From positions 1 to 37,810 of IMG/VR virus record IMGVR_UViG_3300020215_000047: DNA of 37,810 nt, one strand, 5' to 3'. The stretch comes from a virus. Position numbers and translations under genes: made by a program. The notes beneath the pieces are model-generated. The model was not told the DNA's origin and did no database searches. It was given only the letters and a program-made list of their open reading frames with translations. The first letter of the stretch is position 1; each line of letters starts with the position of its first letter. Below are positions 6,192 through 12,450 of this stretch, one piece after another.

Positions 6192-6543
6192 TCCCTCTCG
6201 GCGTGGCGGGTCGCGGAGGAAACCACTAACTGCGAGTCTGAATCTTTGAAGGTGGAGTGGATTCCTCAAAGATAAGCGCCGAAATGACCATCGGGTGGCT
6301 AGGGGTAAGAGCGCGAATAAGACGTATTCTAATTCGATGTCTTGACCGAGACTTAACCTGCCGCCGAGTTGGGATTGCGAAGAGGAAAATGGCTGGAGTA
6401 AAAATGGCACTCCGCGTAAGTCCAAATTGTTTCTAAGTAGTCGGCCCGGGTGCAACAAGAAGTGCCTACGTATGCCGGGAAGCGTTGGCCCCGATGAAAT
6501 CAAACTTGAGGCGGCGGCTCCAGCCACCAATAACCCCAGGGAT
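6191..6543 (+). ncRNA. Candidate structured RNA with RNase P RNA-like core blocks
   Basis: No + strand frame of useful length crosses this stretch, which is visibly G/C-richer than its neighbours. Blocks resembling bacterial RNase P RNA occur in the right order: GGAGGAAA (6215-6222), GGGTG-n3-AGG then GGTAAGAGCGC (6293-6314), GGCTGG..TAA..TGGCAC (6391-6410), GTAAGTCCAAAT (6416-6427), CGGCCCGGGT (6442-6451), and AGCG..GGCC..GATGAAAT (6481-6500). Stems seen: CTCGGC-GT-GGCGGG (6197-6210) with CCTGCCGCCGAG (6357-6368), ATCTTTGA with TCAAAGAT, AAGAC with GTCTT, and TGGCTGGAG (6390-6398) with CTCCAGCCA (6518-6526). ATCCC (6191-6195) and GGGAT (6539-6543) could close the whole. The 3' strand of helix P4 (ACAGAA-type block) was not found, so it may be a divergent, degenerate or unrelated RNA. 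Confidence 0.4.
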
Positions 6544-6556
6544 GGGAGGAGAGAGC

Positions 6557-6739
6557 GTGAAGAAGAAAAAGAAGCTGATAAATATTCCGATTGATATGAG
6601 CAACGAAACTCTTATCGCATTAAGAAATGCGGGACTCATTGAAATCAATATTCGCTTTCGTCCTAAACCTGAGAAGCTTCTTTGGAACATTATGAAAATG
6701 ATGCAGTACGTTATGCCTGAAGGAAAGAAAATATGCTAA
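6557..6739 (+). CDS. 60-aa Lys-rich protein
   Basis: The best start is GTG 6557 after GGAGGAGAG (6546-6554). The product opens KKKKKLINIPIDMS and ends with a short helical segment. A basic N terminus immediately downstream of a structured RNA suggests RNA binding, but no known family (including RnpA) was recognised. Its ribosome site lies at the 3' edge of the RNA element, so the RNA fold could affect its translation. Confidence 0.5.
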   Translation: MKKKKKLINIPIDMSNETLIALRNAGLIEINIRFRPKPEKLLWNIMKMMQYVMPEGKKIC

Positions 6740-6996
6740 GGGCGCCTTTCTCATTTTCCGGTAGGATTAAATATCAGTCTTATGAGGGACAAATATACAT
6801 CCTTCCTTCCGATACCATGCGCCAAGAATTAGTACAGGTTTCGGGCTGGGGGGATTACGATCCACCGCAGTCACCTCCTTTTGGACGTAAGAACCATCCA
6901 GCGTCAAGAATGGGGTGCGTCCATGGAGCGAAGAGAGAGAAGGCGCCCTTAAGCGCGTTAAATCATATGATTCAAAAAAAGAGGTGTCAAGCATGA
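6733..6996 (+). CDS. Possible 87-aa protein over a long inverted repeat
   Basis: The frame overlaps the previous gene by seven bases and the next by ATGA, which is how genuine genes are arranged here. Its first 50 residues (GRIKYQSYEGQIYILPSDT) look protein-like. Against it, the frame spans two arms of a 12-bp perfect inverted repeat plus a nested hairpin, and the last 30 residues look like translated noncoding sequence. It may be coding, structured RNA, or both. Confidence 0.4.
   Translation: MLRAPFSFSGRIKYQSYEGQIYILPSDTMRQELVQVSGWGDYDPPQSPPFGRKNHPASRMGCVHGAKREKAPLSALNHMIQKKRCQA
6737..6951. repeat. Long inverted repeat bounding ~180 bp
   Basis: TAAGGGCGCCTT (6737-6748) is the exact reverse complement of AAGGCGCCCTTA (6940-6951). 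The match continues inward as TCTC/GAGA past one bulged base and outward as GCT/AGC. Inside, TGGACG pairs with CGTCCA and encloses CCAT/ATGG (about 6880-6925). It could be the stem of a second structured RNA or the terminal repeats of a tiny mobile element. No target-site duplication is evident. Confidence 0.55.
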
Positions 6997-7163
6997 AGGA
7001 AAAAGAAGCGATCAAAATATTTTTAGCGAAGAGCCAACACGGGAAAAAAACGATCGAGAAGCTGAAGAAGTGGGACAAGAATAAAAATCTAACTGAAAAT
7101 GCAGAACTGATTGGCGCAACGGTTCAGTATGCTTACAGATTAGCGCGGAAGTTTGAGCTATGA
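6993..7163 (+). CDS. 56-aa helix-turn-helix-like protein
   Basis: ATG 6993 is set by GAGGTG (6981-6986). The C-terminal half, LTENAELIGATVQYAYRLAR, has the spacing of a helix-turn-helix with the Gly-containing turn before the recognition helix. The N-terminal half is basic and helical. It may be a small regulator of the early genes. It is coupled by ATGA to the next gene. Confidence 0.5.
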   Translation: MKEKEAIKIFLAKSQHGKKTIEKLKKWDKNKNLTENAELIGATVQYAYRLARKFEL

Positions 7164-7336
7164 AATCCCCCTGCCCCCGTTGCGGTCACGGTGCGCCGCT
7201 GAAGGAAATAAAGAAAGAGGAAGCGATCAGGCAAGAGCTTGAAAGAAAAGTTTCTAATCTTGTGTACTGTTTCCTCCAAGATGTGCAGGGTCTTGTAAAA
7301 GAGGCATATGAAAAAGGCAAAGCAAAGTGCAAATAA
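7160..7336 (+). CDS. 58-aa zinc-knuckle protein
   Basis: The chain begins C-P-R-C-G-H-G, followed by a charged helix and two later Cys residues (YCF and AKCK). One CxxC knuckle plus the C-terminal Cys could bind zinc. It is coupled to the upstream helix-turn-helix gene. The function is unknown. Confidence 0.5.
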   Translation: MKSPCPRCGHGAPLKEIKKEEAIRQELERKVSNLVYCFLQDVQGLVKEAYEKGKAKCK

Positions 7337-7387
7337 TGCACGCACTGAGTTATCCGGCAAAACCGGAGAGCTGAAAGGGAGAGCGAG

Positions 7388-7552
7388 ATGAGCGAGGCCG
7401 ACAAGATGATTGAAGTTTTCATTAAGCGCTACAAAGGCAAAACTGTTTATCGCGTCCTCAATGATGTTGTGAATCACCAATGCTCATTAGCTTTAGCGGA
7501 AAGAATTATTTATTACTACTTCCGAAAACAAAGACGCAGGAGAGCAAAATGA
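7388..7552 (+). CDS. 54-aa helical, Arg-rich tail protein
   Basis: ATG 7388 follows AAGGGAGAG (7375-7383). The product is helical with YYYFRKQRRRRAK at the C terminus. The 51-base gap before it contains TCCGG-CAAAA-CCGGA, a small hairpin without a T-run. The stop overlaps the next ATG. The family is not recognised. Confidence 0.5.
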   Translation: MSEADKMIEVFIKRYKGKTVYRVLNDVVNHQCSLALAERIIYYYFRKQRRRRAK

Positions 7553-8118
7553 GAGAGAAGATGCATGAAAGAAAAGACTGTTATCACACTTCAAAATATC
7601 CGCCTATTCACAATGTTTGTTTCTGCGATGTTTGCGGCGAATCCTTTATTGTTGGCTGGCAAGCAAAGGATGCTCCGAATGAAGAGAAGAAGCCAATGCA
7701 TTGTTTTTGTAGCGAGAAAGTTTTTTGCTCCATTCATATGCCGCACCCGCAATCTCTAAGAAATAAGCCCCAGGAAGCGAAGGAGGAAGGCGTGAGGGAA
7801 TGGCCTTGTGAGCATATTTCTTTTGATCCTGATTTTGTTGGAAAATTCCATTATGTAAAAAAAGTTCATGGCGGCATTGGATATGTTCCGCTTGAAGTAA
7901 ATTATTGTGAGAAGTGTGGCGCAAAGCGTCCGGCTGAGAAGCGGAAGAGGTTGGCGACGATCTTAAAGAATAGCAAAACTCATTGTCAGTATTTAAACGA
8001 TGAAACATGTGAAGAGATTGCCTCTGTCGCAATCGAAGAAGTCTGCCGGGTGATCGATGCTTGCATGGGGGCTTCGATGGATGCGGATTATCTTAAAGAA
8101 CGGCTTCGATCTCTATGA
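7549..8118 (+). CDS. Hypothetical multi-Cys protein
   Basis: The 189-residue product starts at the ATGA overlap at 7549; an upstream in-frame start at 7480 would run through the preceding gene. It has C-F-C-D-V-C near residue 24, HCFC and FCSIHMPH in the middle, a C-EHISF segment and C-E-K-C-G near residue 119, giving at least two likely zinc sites before a helical C terminus. The middle resembles modules in which a CxxC pair follows an EHISFDPDFVGKFHYV stretch. The function is unknown. Confidence 0.55.
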   Translation: MREKMHERKDCYHTSKYPPIHNVCFCDVCGESFIVGWQAKDAPNEEKKPMHCFCSEKVFCSIHMPHPQSLRNKPQEAKEEGVREWPCEHISFDPDFVGKFHYVKKVHGGIGYVPLEVNYCEKCGAKRPAEKRKRLATILKNSKTHCQYLNDETCEEIASVAIEEVCRVIDACMGASMDADYLKERLRSL

Positions 8119-8306
8119 CCGAGAAGGTTTACTGTAAGGATTGTAAGTGGAAGCTAGACGACGATTTCGAATGGTGTGATTACCGAAACGAATTCACAGG
8201 AACCGCTTATTTTTGGCGCGATAGAAAGACTGCTAAAAACGGCAACGGTGATTGCCAAGACTTTGAACGCCGTCCTCCCTCCTGGCTCAAGCGGGTGTTT
8301 GGATGA
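8115..8306 (+). CDS. 63-aa Cys-rich protein
   Basis: The sequence runs VYCKDCKWK then WCDY and DCQDFERR: four Cys with small-protein zinc-site spacing seen in several phage hypothetical proteins that begin KDCKW. It is coupled by ATGA on both sides. The role is unknown. Confidence 0.55.
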   Translation: MTEKVYCKDCKWKLDDDFEWCDYRNEFTGTAYFWRDRKTAKNGNGDCQDFERRPPSWLKRVFG

Positions 8307-8494
8307 AAGCGATTCTGATTGATCGGAAAGAGTTTACAAAAACAATCGAGATTAAAGAACTTCGGGAAAGGATTCTTTGGGCGGTGTTTCAGCCGATTGT
8401 CAGTAACGATTACGACCTTAAGCCAACTGAGCCGTTGGAATTTATTTACGGCGGAAAAAACGGAAAAGGAATACCCCTTTACTATGAAGTTTAA
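8303..8494 (+). CDS. 63-aa hypothetical protein
   Basis: The product is a small alpha/beta chain without Cys, containing EFIYGGKNGKGIPLYYEV at the C terminus. It starts on the ATGA overlap at 8303. The family is not recognised. Confidence 0.5.
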   Translation: MKAILIDRKEFTKTIEIKELRERILWAVFQPIVSNDYDLKPTEPLEFIYGGKNGKGIPLYYEV

Positions 8495-8512
8495 CGGCAC
8501 AAAAGGAGAGAA

Positions 8513-8749
8513 ATGAGCAGAGTTGATGATTATCCAGAAGATTGCGTCAGAATAAAAAGGTTAGCCGAAAAAATGGGGCTGAATATTACGCTAGAAAAAG
8601 CCTCAGATATTTGGAGTGATCATTCAAACGACTATTGTGCTGGCTGGATGATTCTTCCTAAAAATGATGAAGAGATTAAAGCTATCATTGCAGAGAAAAC
8701 AACAATCGAAGATTTAAATTGTCCTCATTGCGGAAAGAAAATTTCATGA
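8513..8749 (+). CDS. 78-aa protein with C-terminal CxxC
   Basis: ATG 8513 follows AAAGGAGAG (8502-8510). The N-terminal 60 residues are acidic and helical, with YCAGWMILPKNDEE. The tail ends C-P-H-C-G-K-K-I-S, half of a zinc ribbon. The stop is overlapped by the next gene. Confidence 0.5.
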   Translation: MSRVDDYPEDCVRIKRLAEKMGLNITLEKASDIWSDHSNDYCAGWMILPKNDEEIKAIIAEKTTIEDLNCPHCGKKIS

Positions 8750-9015
8750 CCGCGCCGAAGTTTGAGCCACAAAAAGAAGCAATTGTGATTCAACATCATT
8801 TACGCAAGGCTTTGAATGATTACGGATACGAAATCGAAGATGATTATTGTTTAAATGAAATAATTGCTGGTCTAGAAAAAGCCTACGCCCAAGGAAAAGA
8901 AGATGCCGCGAAGATTGCAGAGAAAAGCTTGGAGCATTACAGCGAAGACAAAGATGGAAATAAATATTGGGTGTATTGTTCAGATGTGTCCGCCGCAATC
9001 AGAGGCGCAAAATGA
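8746..9015 (+). CDS. 89-aa hypothetical protein
   Basis: ATG 8746 lies in the ATGA overlap; an earlier in-frame start at 8719 lies wholly inside the preceding gene. The pattern of an N-terminal helical part, then AYAQGKEDAAKIAE and a short strand-like YWVYC, recurs in small early phage proteins of unknown role. Confidence 0.5.
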   Translation: MTAPKFEPQKEAIVIQHHLRKALNDYGYEIEDDYCLNEIIAGLEKAYAQGKEDAAKIAEKSLEHYSEDKDGNKYWVYCSDVSAAIRGAK

Positions 9016-9146
9016 CCTGTCATAATCACCCTGTTTATAATCCAAAATGTGACCTGTGTGTTAGCGAAAGAAGATACTGCAACTGTAAAGATCAATCATC
9101 TGGCCAAGATTGTTCGGAACATGATCAGAGAGGCGCAAATGGCTAA
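9012..9146 (+). CDS. 44-aa Cys-rich protein
   Basis: The chain has C-H-N-H, C-D-L-C and C-N-C within its first 25 residues and one further Cys-His region, consistent with a compact metal-binding module. It is coupled to the upstream gene by ATGA and overlaps the next start by eight bases. Confidence 0.45.
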   Translation: MTCHNHPVYNPKCDLCVSERRYCNCKDQSSGQDCSEHDQRGANG

Positions 9147-9369
9147 GAGGGTGACGAAATGGCCTTATTGTGCCTTTTGTAAATTCTTCGGACACGAAAC
9201 TAACAGACACCATGAATTTTCCAGCGTTCCTTCTATGATTGTGCATATGAGTTCAAAAGAATTTCTTATTGATTATATTCAGGGTCTGCATGAAACGATT
9301 CGGTTTTATCAGAATAAGTTAGACAAGTTGAAGGCCGCCGCGAAGGAGAAAGGCCGAGGAGAGAAATAG
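9139..9369 (+). CDS. 76-aa zinc-binding helical protein
   Basis: The start ATG 9139 is preferred, with AGAGAGG just upstream; the frame is open further left but there it overlaps another gene. C-A-F-C and the H-x6-H-H cluster could bind zinc. A helix (DYIQGLHETIRFYQNKLDKL) completes the chain. The stop abuts the next start. Confidence 0.5.
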   Translation: MAKRVTKWPYCAFCKFFGHETNRHHEFSSVPSMIVHMSSKEFLIDYIQGLHETIRFYQNKLDKLKAAAKEKGRGEK

Positions 9370-9711
9370 ATGAGTGAGAATGAGAGGATTGTGCGCTCTA
9401 TTGTTCAAACTAAGTGTGAAACTTCTGTTCATAAATTAGAGCAACACTATACTTGTAAATATTGTCTTTTCGCAATAGATGCTGCAATGGTATCTGCCCT
9501 CGACACCAAAGACGCAGAGATTCGCCGCCTGATGGATGAACTTGCTGATTTCAAACAAGGCGCACAAGTAGAAGCTGACGAAGCAGACAGATTGAGGAAA
9601 GAAAATGCCGCGCTGAAAGAAGCGTTGGAGCAGATAAACCGACAGCTTTATACGACAGCGAAAGATAAATTGAGATCAATAATTAAAGCCGCGCTCGAAG
9701 GTGGGAAGTGA
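9370..9711 (+). CDS. Coiled-coil protein with CxxC
   Basis: The 113-residue product has one C-K-Y-C knuckle near residue 33 and then a long heptad stretch (about 55-100) with RRLMDELADF and RLRKENAALKEALEQI. It is probably a dimer. The GGAGAG site lies directly upstream of ATG 9370. The function is unknown. Confidence 0.5.
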   Translation: MSENERIVRSIVQTKCETSVHKLEQHYTCKYCLFAIDAAMVSALDTKDAEIRRLMDELADFKQGAQVEADEADRLRKENAALKEALEQINRQLYTTAKDKLRSIIKAALEGGK

Positions 9712-9732
9712 AAAATTGCAAATTGAGGGGTA

Positions 9733-10167
9733 ATGTCTGAGCCTGAGTCCAAAGCTGAAGGAAACGTAAAAGACGGATATTTAGTTGTTAATAATTTATA
9801 TGCCGACCCATATCAAAACATTGTAGCGGCTATGGTTTATAACGCCGTTTTGGAGGCCAGATTAAAGTACGAATATTGTTATCACAAAAAAAAGGCTGTA
9901 AGAGTTAAAAAAGACGCTTTAGAATTTATTTTCTCTTGGGAGTTTGAATATTGGGTCGAACTCGCCAAAATCAACATTAGCCCCGAAACTATCCGCCAAT
10001 CTCTCCGAAAAGAACTTTCAAAATATCCAGAAATGAAAGAAATATTGACAGACCCAAAATATAACTCACCGAATAGACTAGCGAGGATTCGGAAAAATGA
10101 TAAAATATGCCTAAATTTATCCGGGACAGACCCGGAAAAAACGTCTGATATGGGGGTATCAGGCTAA
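9733..10167 (+). CDS. Phage protein of a terminase-proximal family (unknown role)
   Basis: The 144-residue product has a central block, DALEFIFSWEFEYWVELAKINISPETIRQSLRK split over two helices, in the style of small phage proteins that often precede packaging genes and are sometimes annotated as late regulators. It is the last gene before a strong terminator, so it ends the early transcription unit. Start ATG 9733 follows GAGGGG (9725-9730). A regulatory role is inference. Confidence 0.45.
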   Translation: MSEPESKAEGNVKDGYLVVNNLYADPYQNIVAAMVYNAVLEARLKYEYCYHKKKAVRVKKDALEFIFSWEFEYWVELAKINISPETIRQSLRKELSKYPEMKEILTDPKYNSPNRLARIRKNDKICLNLSGTDPEKTSDMGVSG

Positions 10168-10220
10168 CAGCGGAGAACAATTTATTCTTTCACTATCCCC
10201 CAATAGTGGAAAACAACGCA

Positions 10221-10267
10221 AAGCCAGTTTAAAGGGCGTCTGCTCTTTAACTGGCTTTTTCTTTTTA
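10221..10267 (+). terminator. Rho-independent terminator ending the early block
   Basis: AAGCCAGTT-T-AAAG (10221-10234) pairs with CTTTAACTGGCTT (10245-10257), with one bulged T, then TTTTTCTTTTT. It is one of the strongest hairpins in the window and separates the early genes from the packaging block. Confidence 0.9.
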
Positions 10268-10307
10268 TGAGCGATCCGTCTAAAAGCCCGTTATTAAAGG
10301 ACTTACG

Positions 10308-10550
10308 ATGCCTAAGAAGAAAGGCAAGGCTAAAGCTAAAAAAGCTCCTAAAACTAGAGCATCTAAGCGAAAACCACAAAGCACTAGGCATTATCAATTT
10401 GTTGGGAAAGTTTTTCTAATGAACAACACCAAAACAAACAACAAAGCCTTTTGTGTGAAGTGCGAAAAGGAAATGCGGAAAATAGCCTGGATGATAAAAA
10501 ACGTCTTTTATTGCCATGAACACTATAACGAGGAACTTAAAAATGAATGA
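10308..10550 (+). CDS. 80-aa protein with Lys-rich tail and CxxC
   Basis: The N terminus, MPKKKGKAKAKKAPK, is highly basic, and the C-terminal half has FCVKCEKEM and YCHEHY, a C-C-C-H zinc site. It could bind nucleic acid. Start ATG 10308 follows AAAGGA. It begins the unit after the terminator. Confidence 0.5.
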   Translation: MPKKKGKAKAKKAPKTRASKRKPQSTRHYQFVGKVFLMNNTKTNNKAFCVKCEKEMRKIAWMIKNVFYCHEHYNEELKNE

Positions 10551-10827
10551 AATCTTTGATGCTGTCCGGGAAGAGGCAAAAGAATTTAAAAGGTGGAGTG
10601 ACCCGAAACGCTTTCTATTCGAGGATTTGGTCGTGTATTTATGTCTTTTTGGTCTTGCTTTGCTTTTCGATCCTCTTGTTATCCTTTTATCTAAAGCCAA
10701 TATTGTTTTATTTCCGCATGAAGTGGGAGTCCATCCGCTTGAAATAGGGAAGGGGCAATTTCTAGTTTTAGTTTTTTCAGCGGTTCAGTTTTTTAGGAAG
10801 TTTCTGGATTGGAGATATCACCGATGA
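10543..10827 (+). CDS. 94-aa membrane protein
   Basis: The start ATG 10543 overlaps the previous stop by eight bases. Residues about 25-48 (LVVYLCLFGLALLFDPLVIL) form one membrane segment, and about 70-83 a second, weaker one. The termini are charged. A lysis or superinfection role alongside the next lipoprotein is possible but unproved. Confidence 0.5.
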   Translation: MNEIFDAVREEAKEFKRWSDPKRFLFEDLVVYLCLFGLALLFDPLVILLSKANIVLFPHEVGVHPLEIGKGQFLVLVFSAVQFFRKFLDWRYHR

Positions 10828-10934
10828 GAATCGTTGTTTTAATCGCCTTTATCTTTTTAGCTGGTTGCGCCACAAAGCAAAAGTGTGACCGAATCAGTCC
10901 TAAAGGCGATTGTTTAGTCTTTTACGCGATCTAA
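10824..10934 (+). CDS. 36-aa lipoprotein
   Basis: The signal MRIVVLIAFIFLAGC ends in a canonical lipobox (L-A-G-C), leaving a 22-residue mature peptide with two further Cys. The size resembles Rz1-type outer-membrane spanins, although a second, better candidate sits in the lysis cluster. It implies a host with lipoprotein processing, most simply a diderm. Confidence 0.55.
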   Translation: MRIVVLIAFIFLAGCATKQKCDRISPKGDCLVFYAI

Positions 10935-10949
10935 CTAGAATTATATAAA
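10921..10949 (+). promoter_or_regulatory. Candidate promoter for the packaging operon
   Basis: TTTACG (10921-10926) and TATAAA (10944-10949) are 17 bases apart, a sigma-70-like pair 34 bases upstream of the putative small terminase. It overlaps the end of the lipoprotein gene. The -35 is a 4/6 match and the -10 a 5/6 match. Confidence 0.4.
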
Positions 10950-10982
10950 TATTTACGAATCAACAATTTAAGGAATTGAGCT

Positions 10983-11207
10983 ATGGGAAGCAATCTTTCG
11001 AGTGCCGAGAAGCAGGGGAAAAGGAAAATCCTCGAATGGGCCTATAAGCATTTCAACACTTTAAAAGAGTCAACGAAGGTTAGGATTTGGGAAAAGATTT
11101 ATGACAAGTCCGAGCCTGATGTTATGGAGTTGAGAGGGAATGTCGAGCATCCGGTCAGAGTTATCTTTAGAGCTGCCCCCGATTTACCTGAACAAAAAGC
11201 AAGATGA
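10983..11207 (+). CDS. Putative terminase small subunit (short)
   Basis: The product has 74 residues and lies directly upstream of, and overlaps by 68 bases, the large terminase. The helical N terminus and the tail MELRGNVEHPVRVIF resemble the C-terminal part of small terminase subunits, which recognise the packaging site. At 74 residues it is about half the usual length and has no clear helix-turn-helix. Start ATG 10983 follows AAGGAA. Confidence 0.4.
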   Translation: MGSNLSSAEKQGKRKILEWAYKHFNTLKESTKVRIWEKIYDKSEPDVMELRGNVEHPVRVIFRAAPDLPEQKAR

Positions 11208-12450
11208 ATATATTTTCGCCACTGAAGAGTTTGTCTGTATCAAGGGAACCTTTGGTTGCGGGAAAAGTATCGCGGCTCTTTTATCAGCGAATAAAGAATG
11301 TGAAGAACATCCTGGGAATTTGTACTTGATTCTAAGAAAAGAATACATCGATTTAAAGAATTCGACTCTTAGAGACTGGAACGACTGGATAGGCCGCCCG
11401 GTAATTGGAAACGAAGTTAGATACGAAAACGGTTCGATTTTGCTCTTTGGTCATGGGGACGACATAAACGCTTTGAAGAACGCAAATTTAGGTGGGGCCT
11501 TGATGGTTCAGGCCGAAGAAATGTCGGAACAGGATTTTTGGTTTGTTAAAGGACGGTTGAGAAGAAAGCAAGGCACAAGACAGTTAAGGCTTGAGTGTAA
11601 CTATGACGGAAAAAACTGGATTTATAAATTATTCAATAAAGAGGACAGCCCGATTAAAGCTGCAAGACGTTTGATCCTTACCAATACTTTTGATAATGAG
11701 AAGAACCTTCCTCCGGATTACATCCCGGGACTCATGATGTATCCCCAAAAACTTCAAGAGCGTTATTTATACGGAAGTGACGCGGACATGGAAGGGGCTA
11801 TCTTTGATGAATTTAAAGAGTCCGTCCATTTCATCAACCCCTTTGACATCCCCGAAGGCTGGAACCGCATAGTATCTTTGGATCATGGTTACACGAATCC
11901 GACGGCCGTTTTGTGGGGAGCCGTTGACCATGACGGAAATATTTATATATACGATGAACATTATGAAGCTGGTCAGCTTGTGTCTTATCACGCCTCAGAA
12001 ATCAACAAACGGAATAATTCCAATGTCTCTGATTGGCTGATAGACCCAAGCTGCAAGAACAAAACAAACCAGAAAAACGGAACTATCTTTTCGGTCATTG
12101 ATGAATATCAAGATTATGGCATTAGCTTCAGACCCGCGAATAACTCCGTTTTAGCAGGGCTTAACCGCGTTAACGAATATTTTAAAGCGAAGAAACTATT
12201 CATTTTTAAGACCTGTCAAAAAGCAAAAGAAGAAATTGACGGCTATAAATGGAAGCAGTTAAAGCCGGGCCAACAGAGAAACAATCCTGAAGAACCCATT
12301 AAGAAAAATGACCACGCTTGTGACGCGCTTAGATATTTAGTTATGTCGAGGCCGTCTTTGACGGAAGTCTTACCGCCGCCTATTAAACGCTTTTCAGTTA
12401 GAGACTTTGAACTCATGGAAGAACGCCAATCCATGCAAGAGGACGAATGA
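11140..12450 (+). CDS. terL: Terminase large subunit (packaging ATPase/nuclease)
   Basis: The product has 436 residues. Walker A GTFGCGKS lies at residues 36-43, and a Walker B-type strand ending in Glu-Glu (GALMVQAEEMS) near 119-129. The RNase H-like nuclease opens with VSLDHGYTNPTAVLW at about residue 247, and the C-terminal acidic motif is DHACDALRYL near 395. This is the PBSX/Terminase_3-6 type architecture that pumps and cuts DNA at the portal. ATG 11140 is chosen for lack of a better start, although GAGAGGG is only one base away. The stop overlaps the portal start by ATGA. Confidence 0.9.
   Translation: MSSIRSELSLELPPIYLNKKQDEYIFATEEFVCIKGTFGCGKSIAALLSANKECEEHPGNLYLILRKEYIDLKNSTLRDWNDWIGRPVIGNEVRYENGSILLFGHGDDINALKNANLGGALMVQAEEMSEQDFWFVKGRLRRKQGTRQLRLECNYDGKNWIYKLFNKEDSPIKAARRLILTNTFDNEKNLPPDYIPGLMMYPQKLQERYLYGSDADMEGAIFDEFKESVHFINPFDIPEGWNRIVSLDHGYTNPTAVLWGAVDHDGNIYIYDEHYEAGQLVSYHASEINKRNNSNVSDWLIDPSCKNKTNQKNGTIFSVIDEYQDYGISFRPANNSVLAGLNRVNEYFKAKKLFIFKTCQKAKEEIDGYKWKQLKPGQQRNNPEEPIKKNDHACDALRYLVMSRPSLTEVLPPPIKRFSVRDFELMEERQSMQEDE

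Noticed and set aside
6180-6530. 116-residue minus-strand frame covering the whole RNase-P-like region
   Set aside because: It begins on TTG without a ribosome site and is a Leu/Arg/Ser-rich string as expected from reading a GC-richer structured RNA backwards; no domain is visible.
6191-6543. Group I intron as explanation of the noncoding element
   Set aside because: TAGTC occurs but no matching GACTA for P7, no P/Q pairing and no interrupted gene whose halves flank it.
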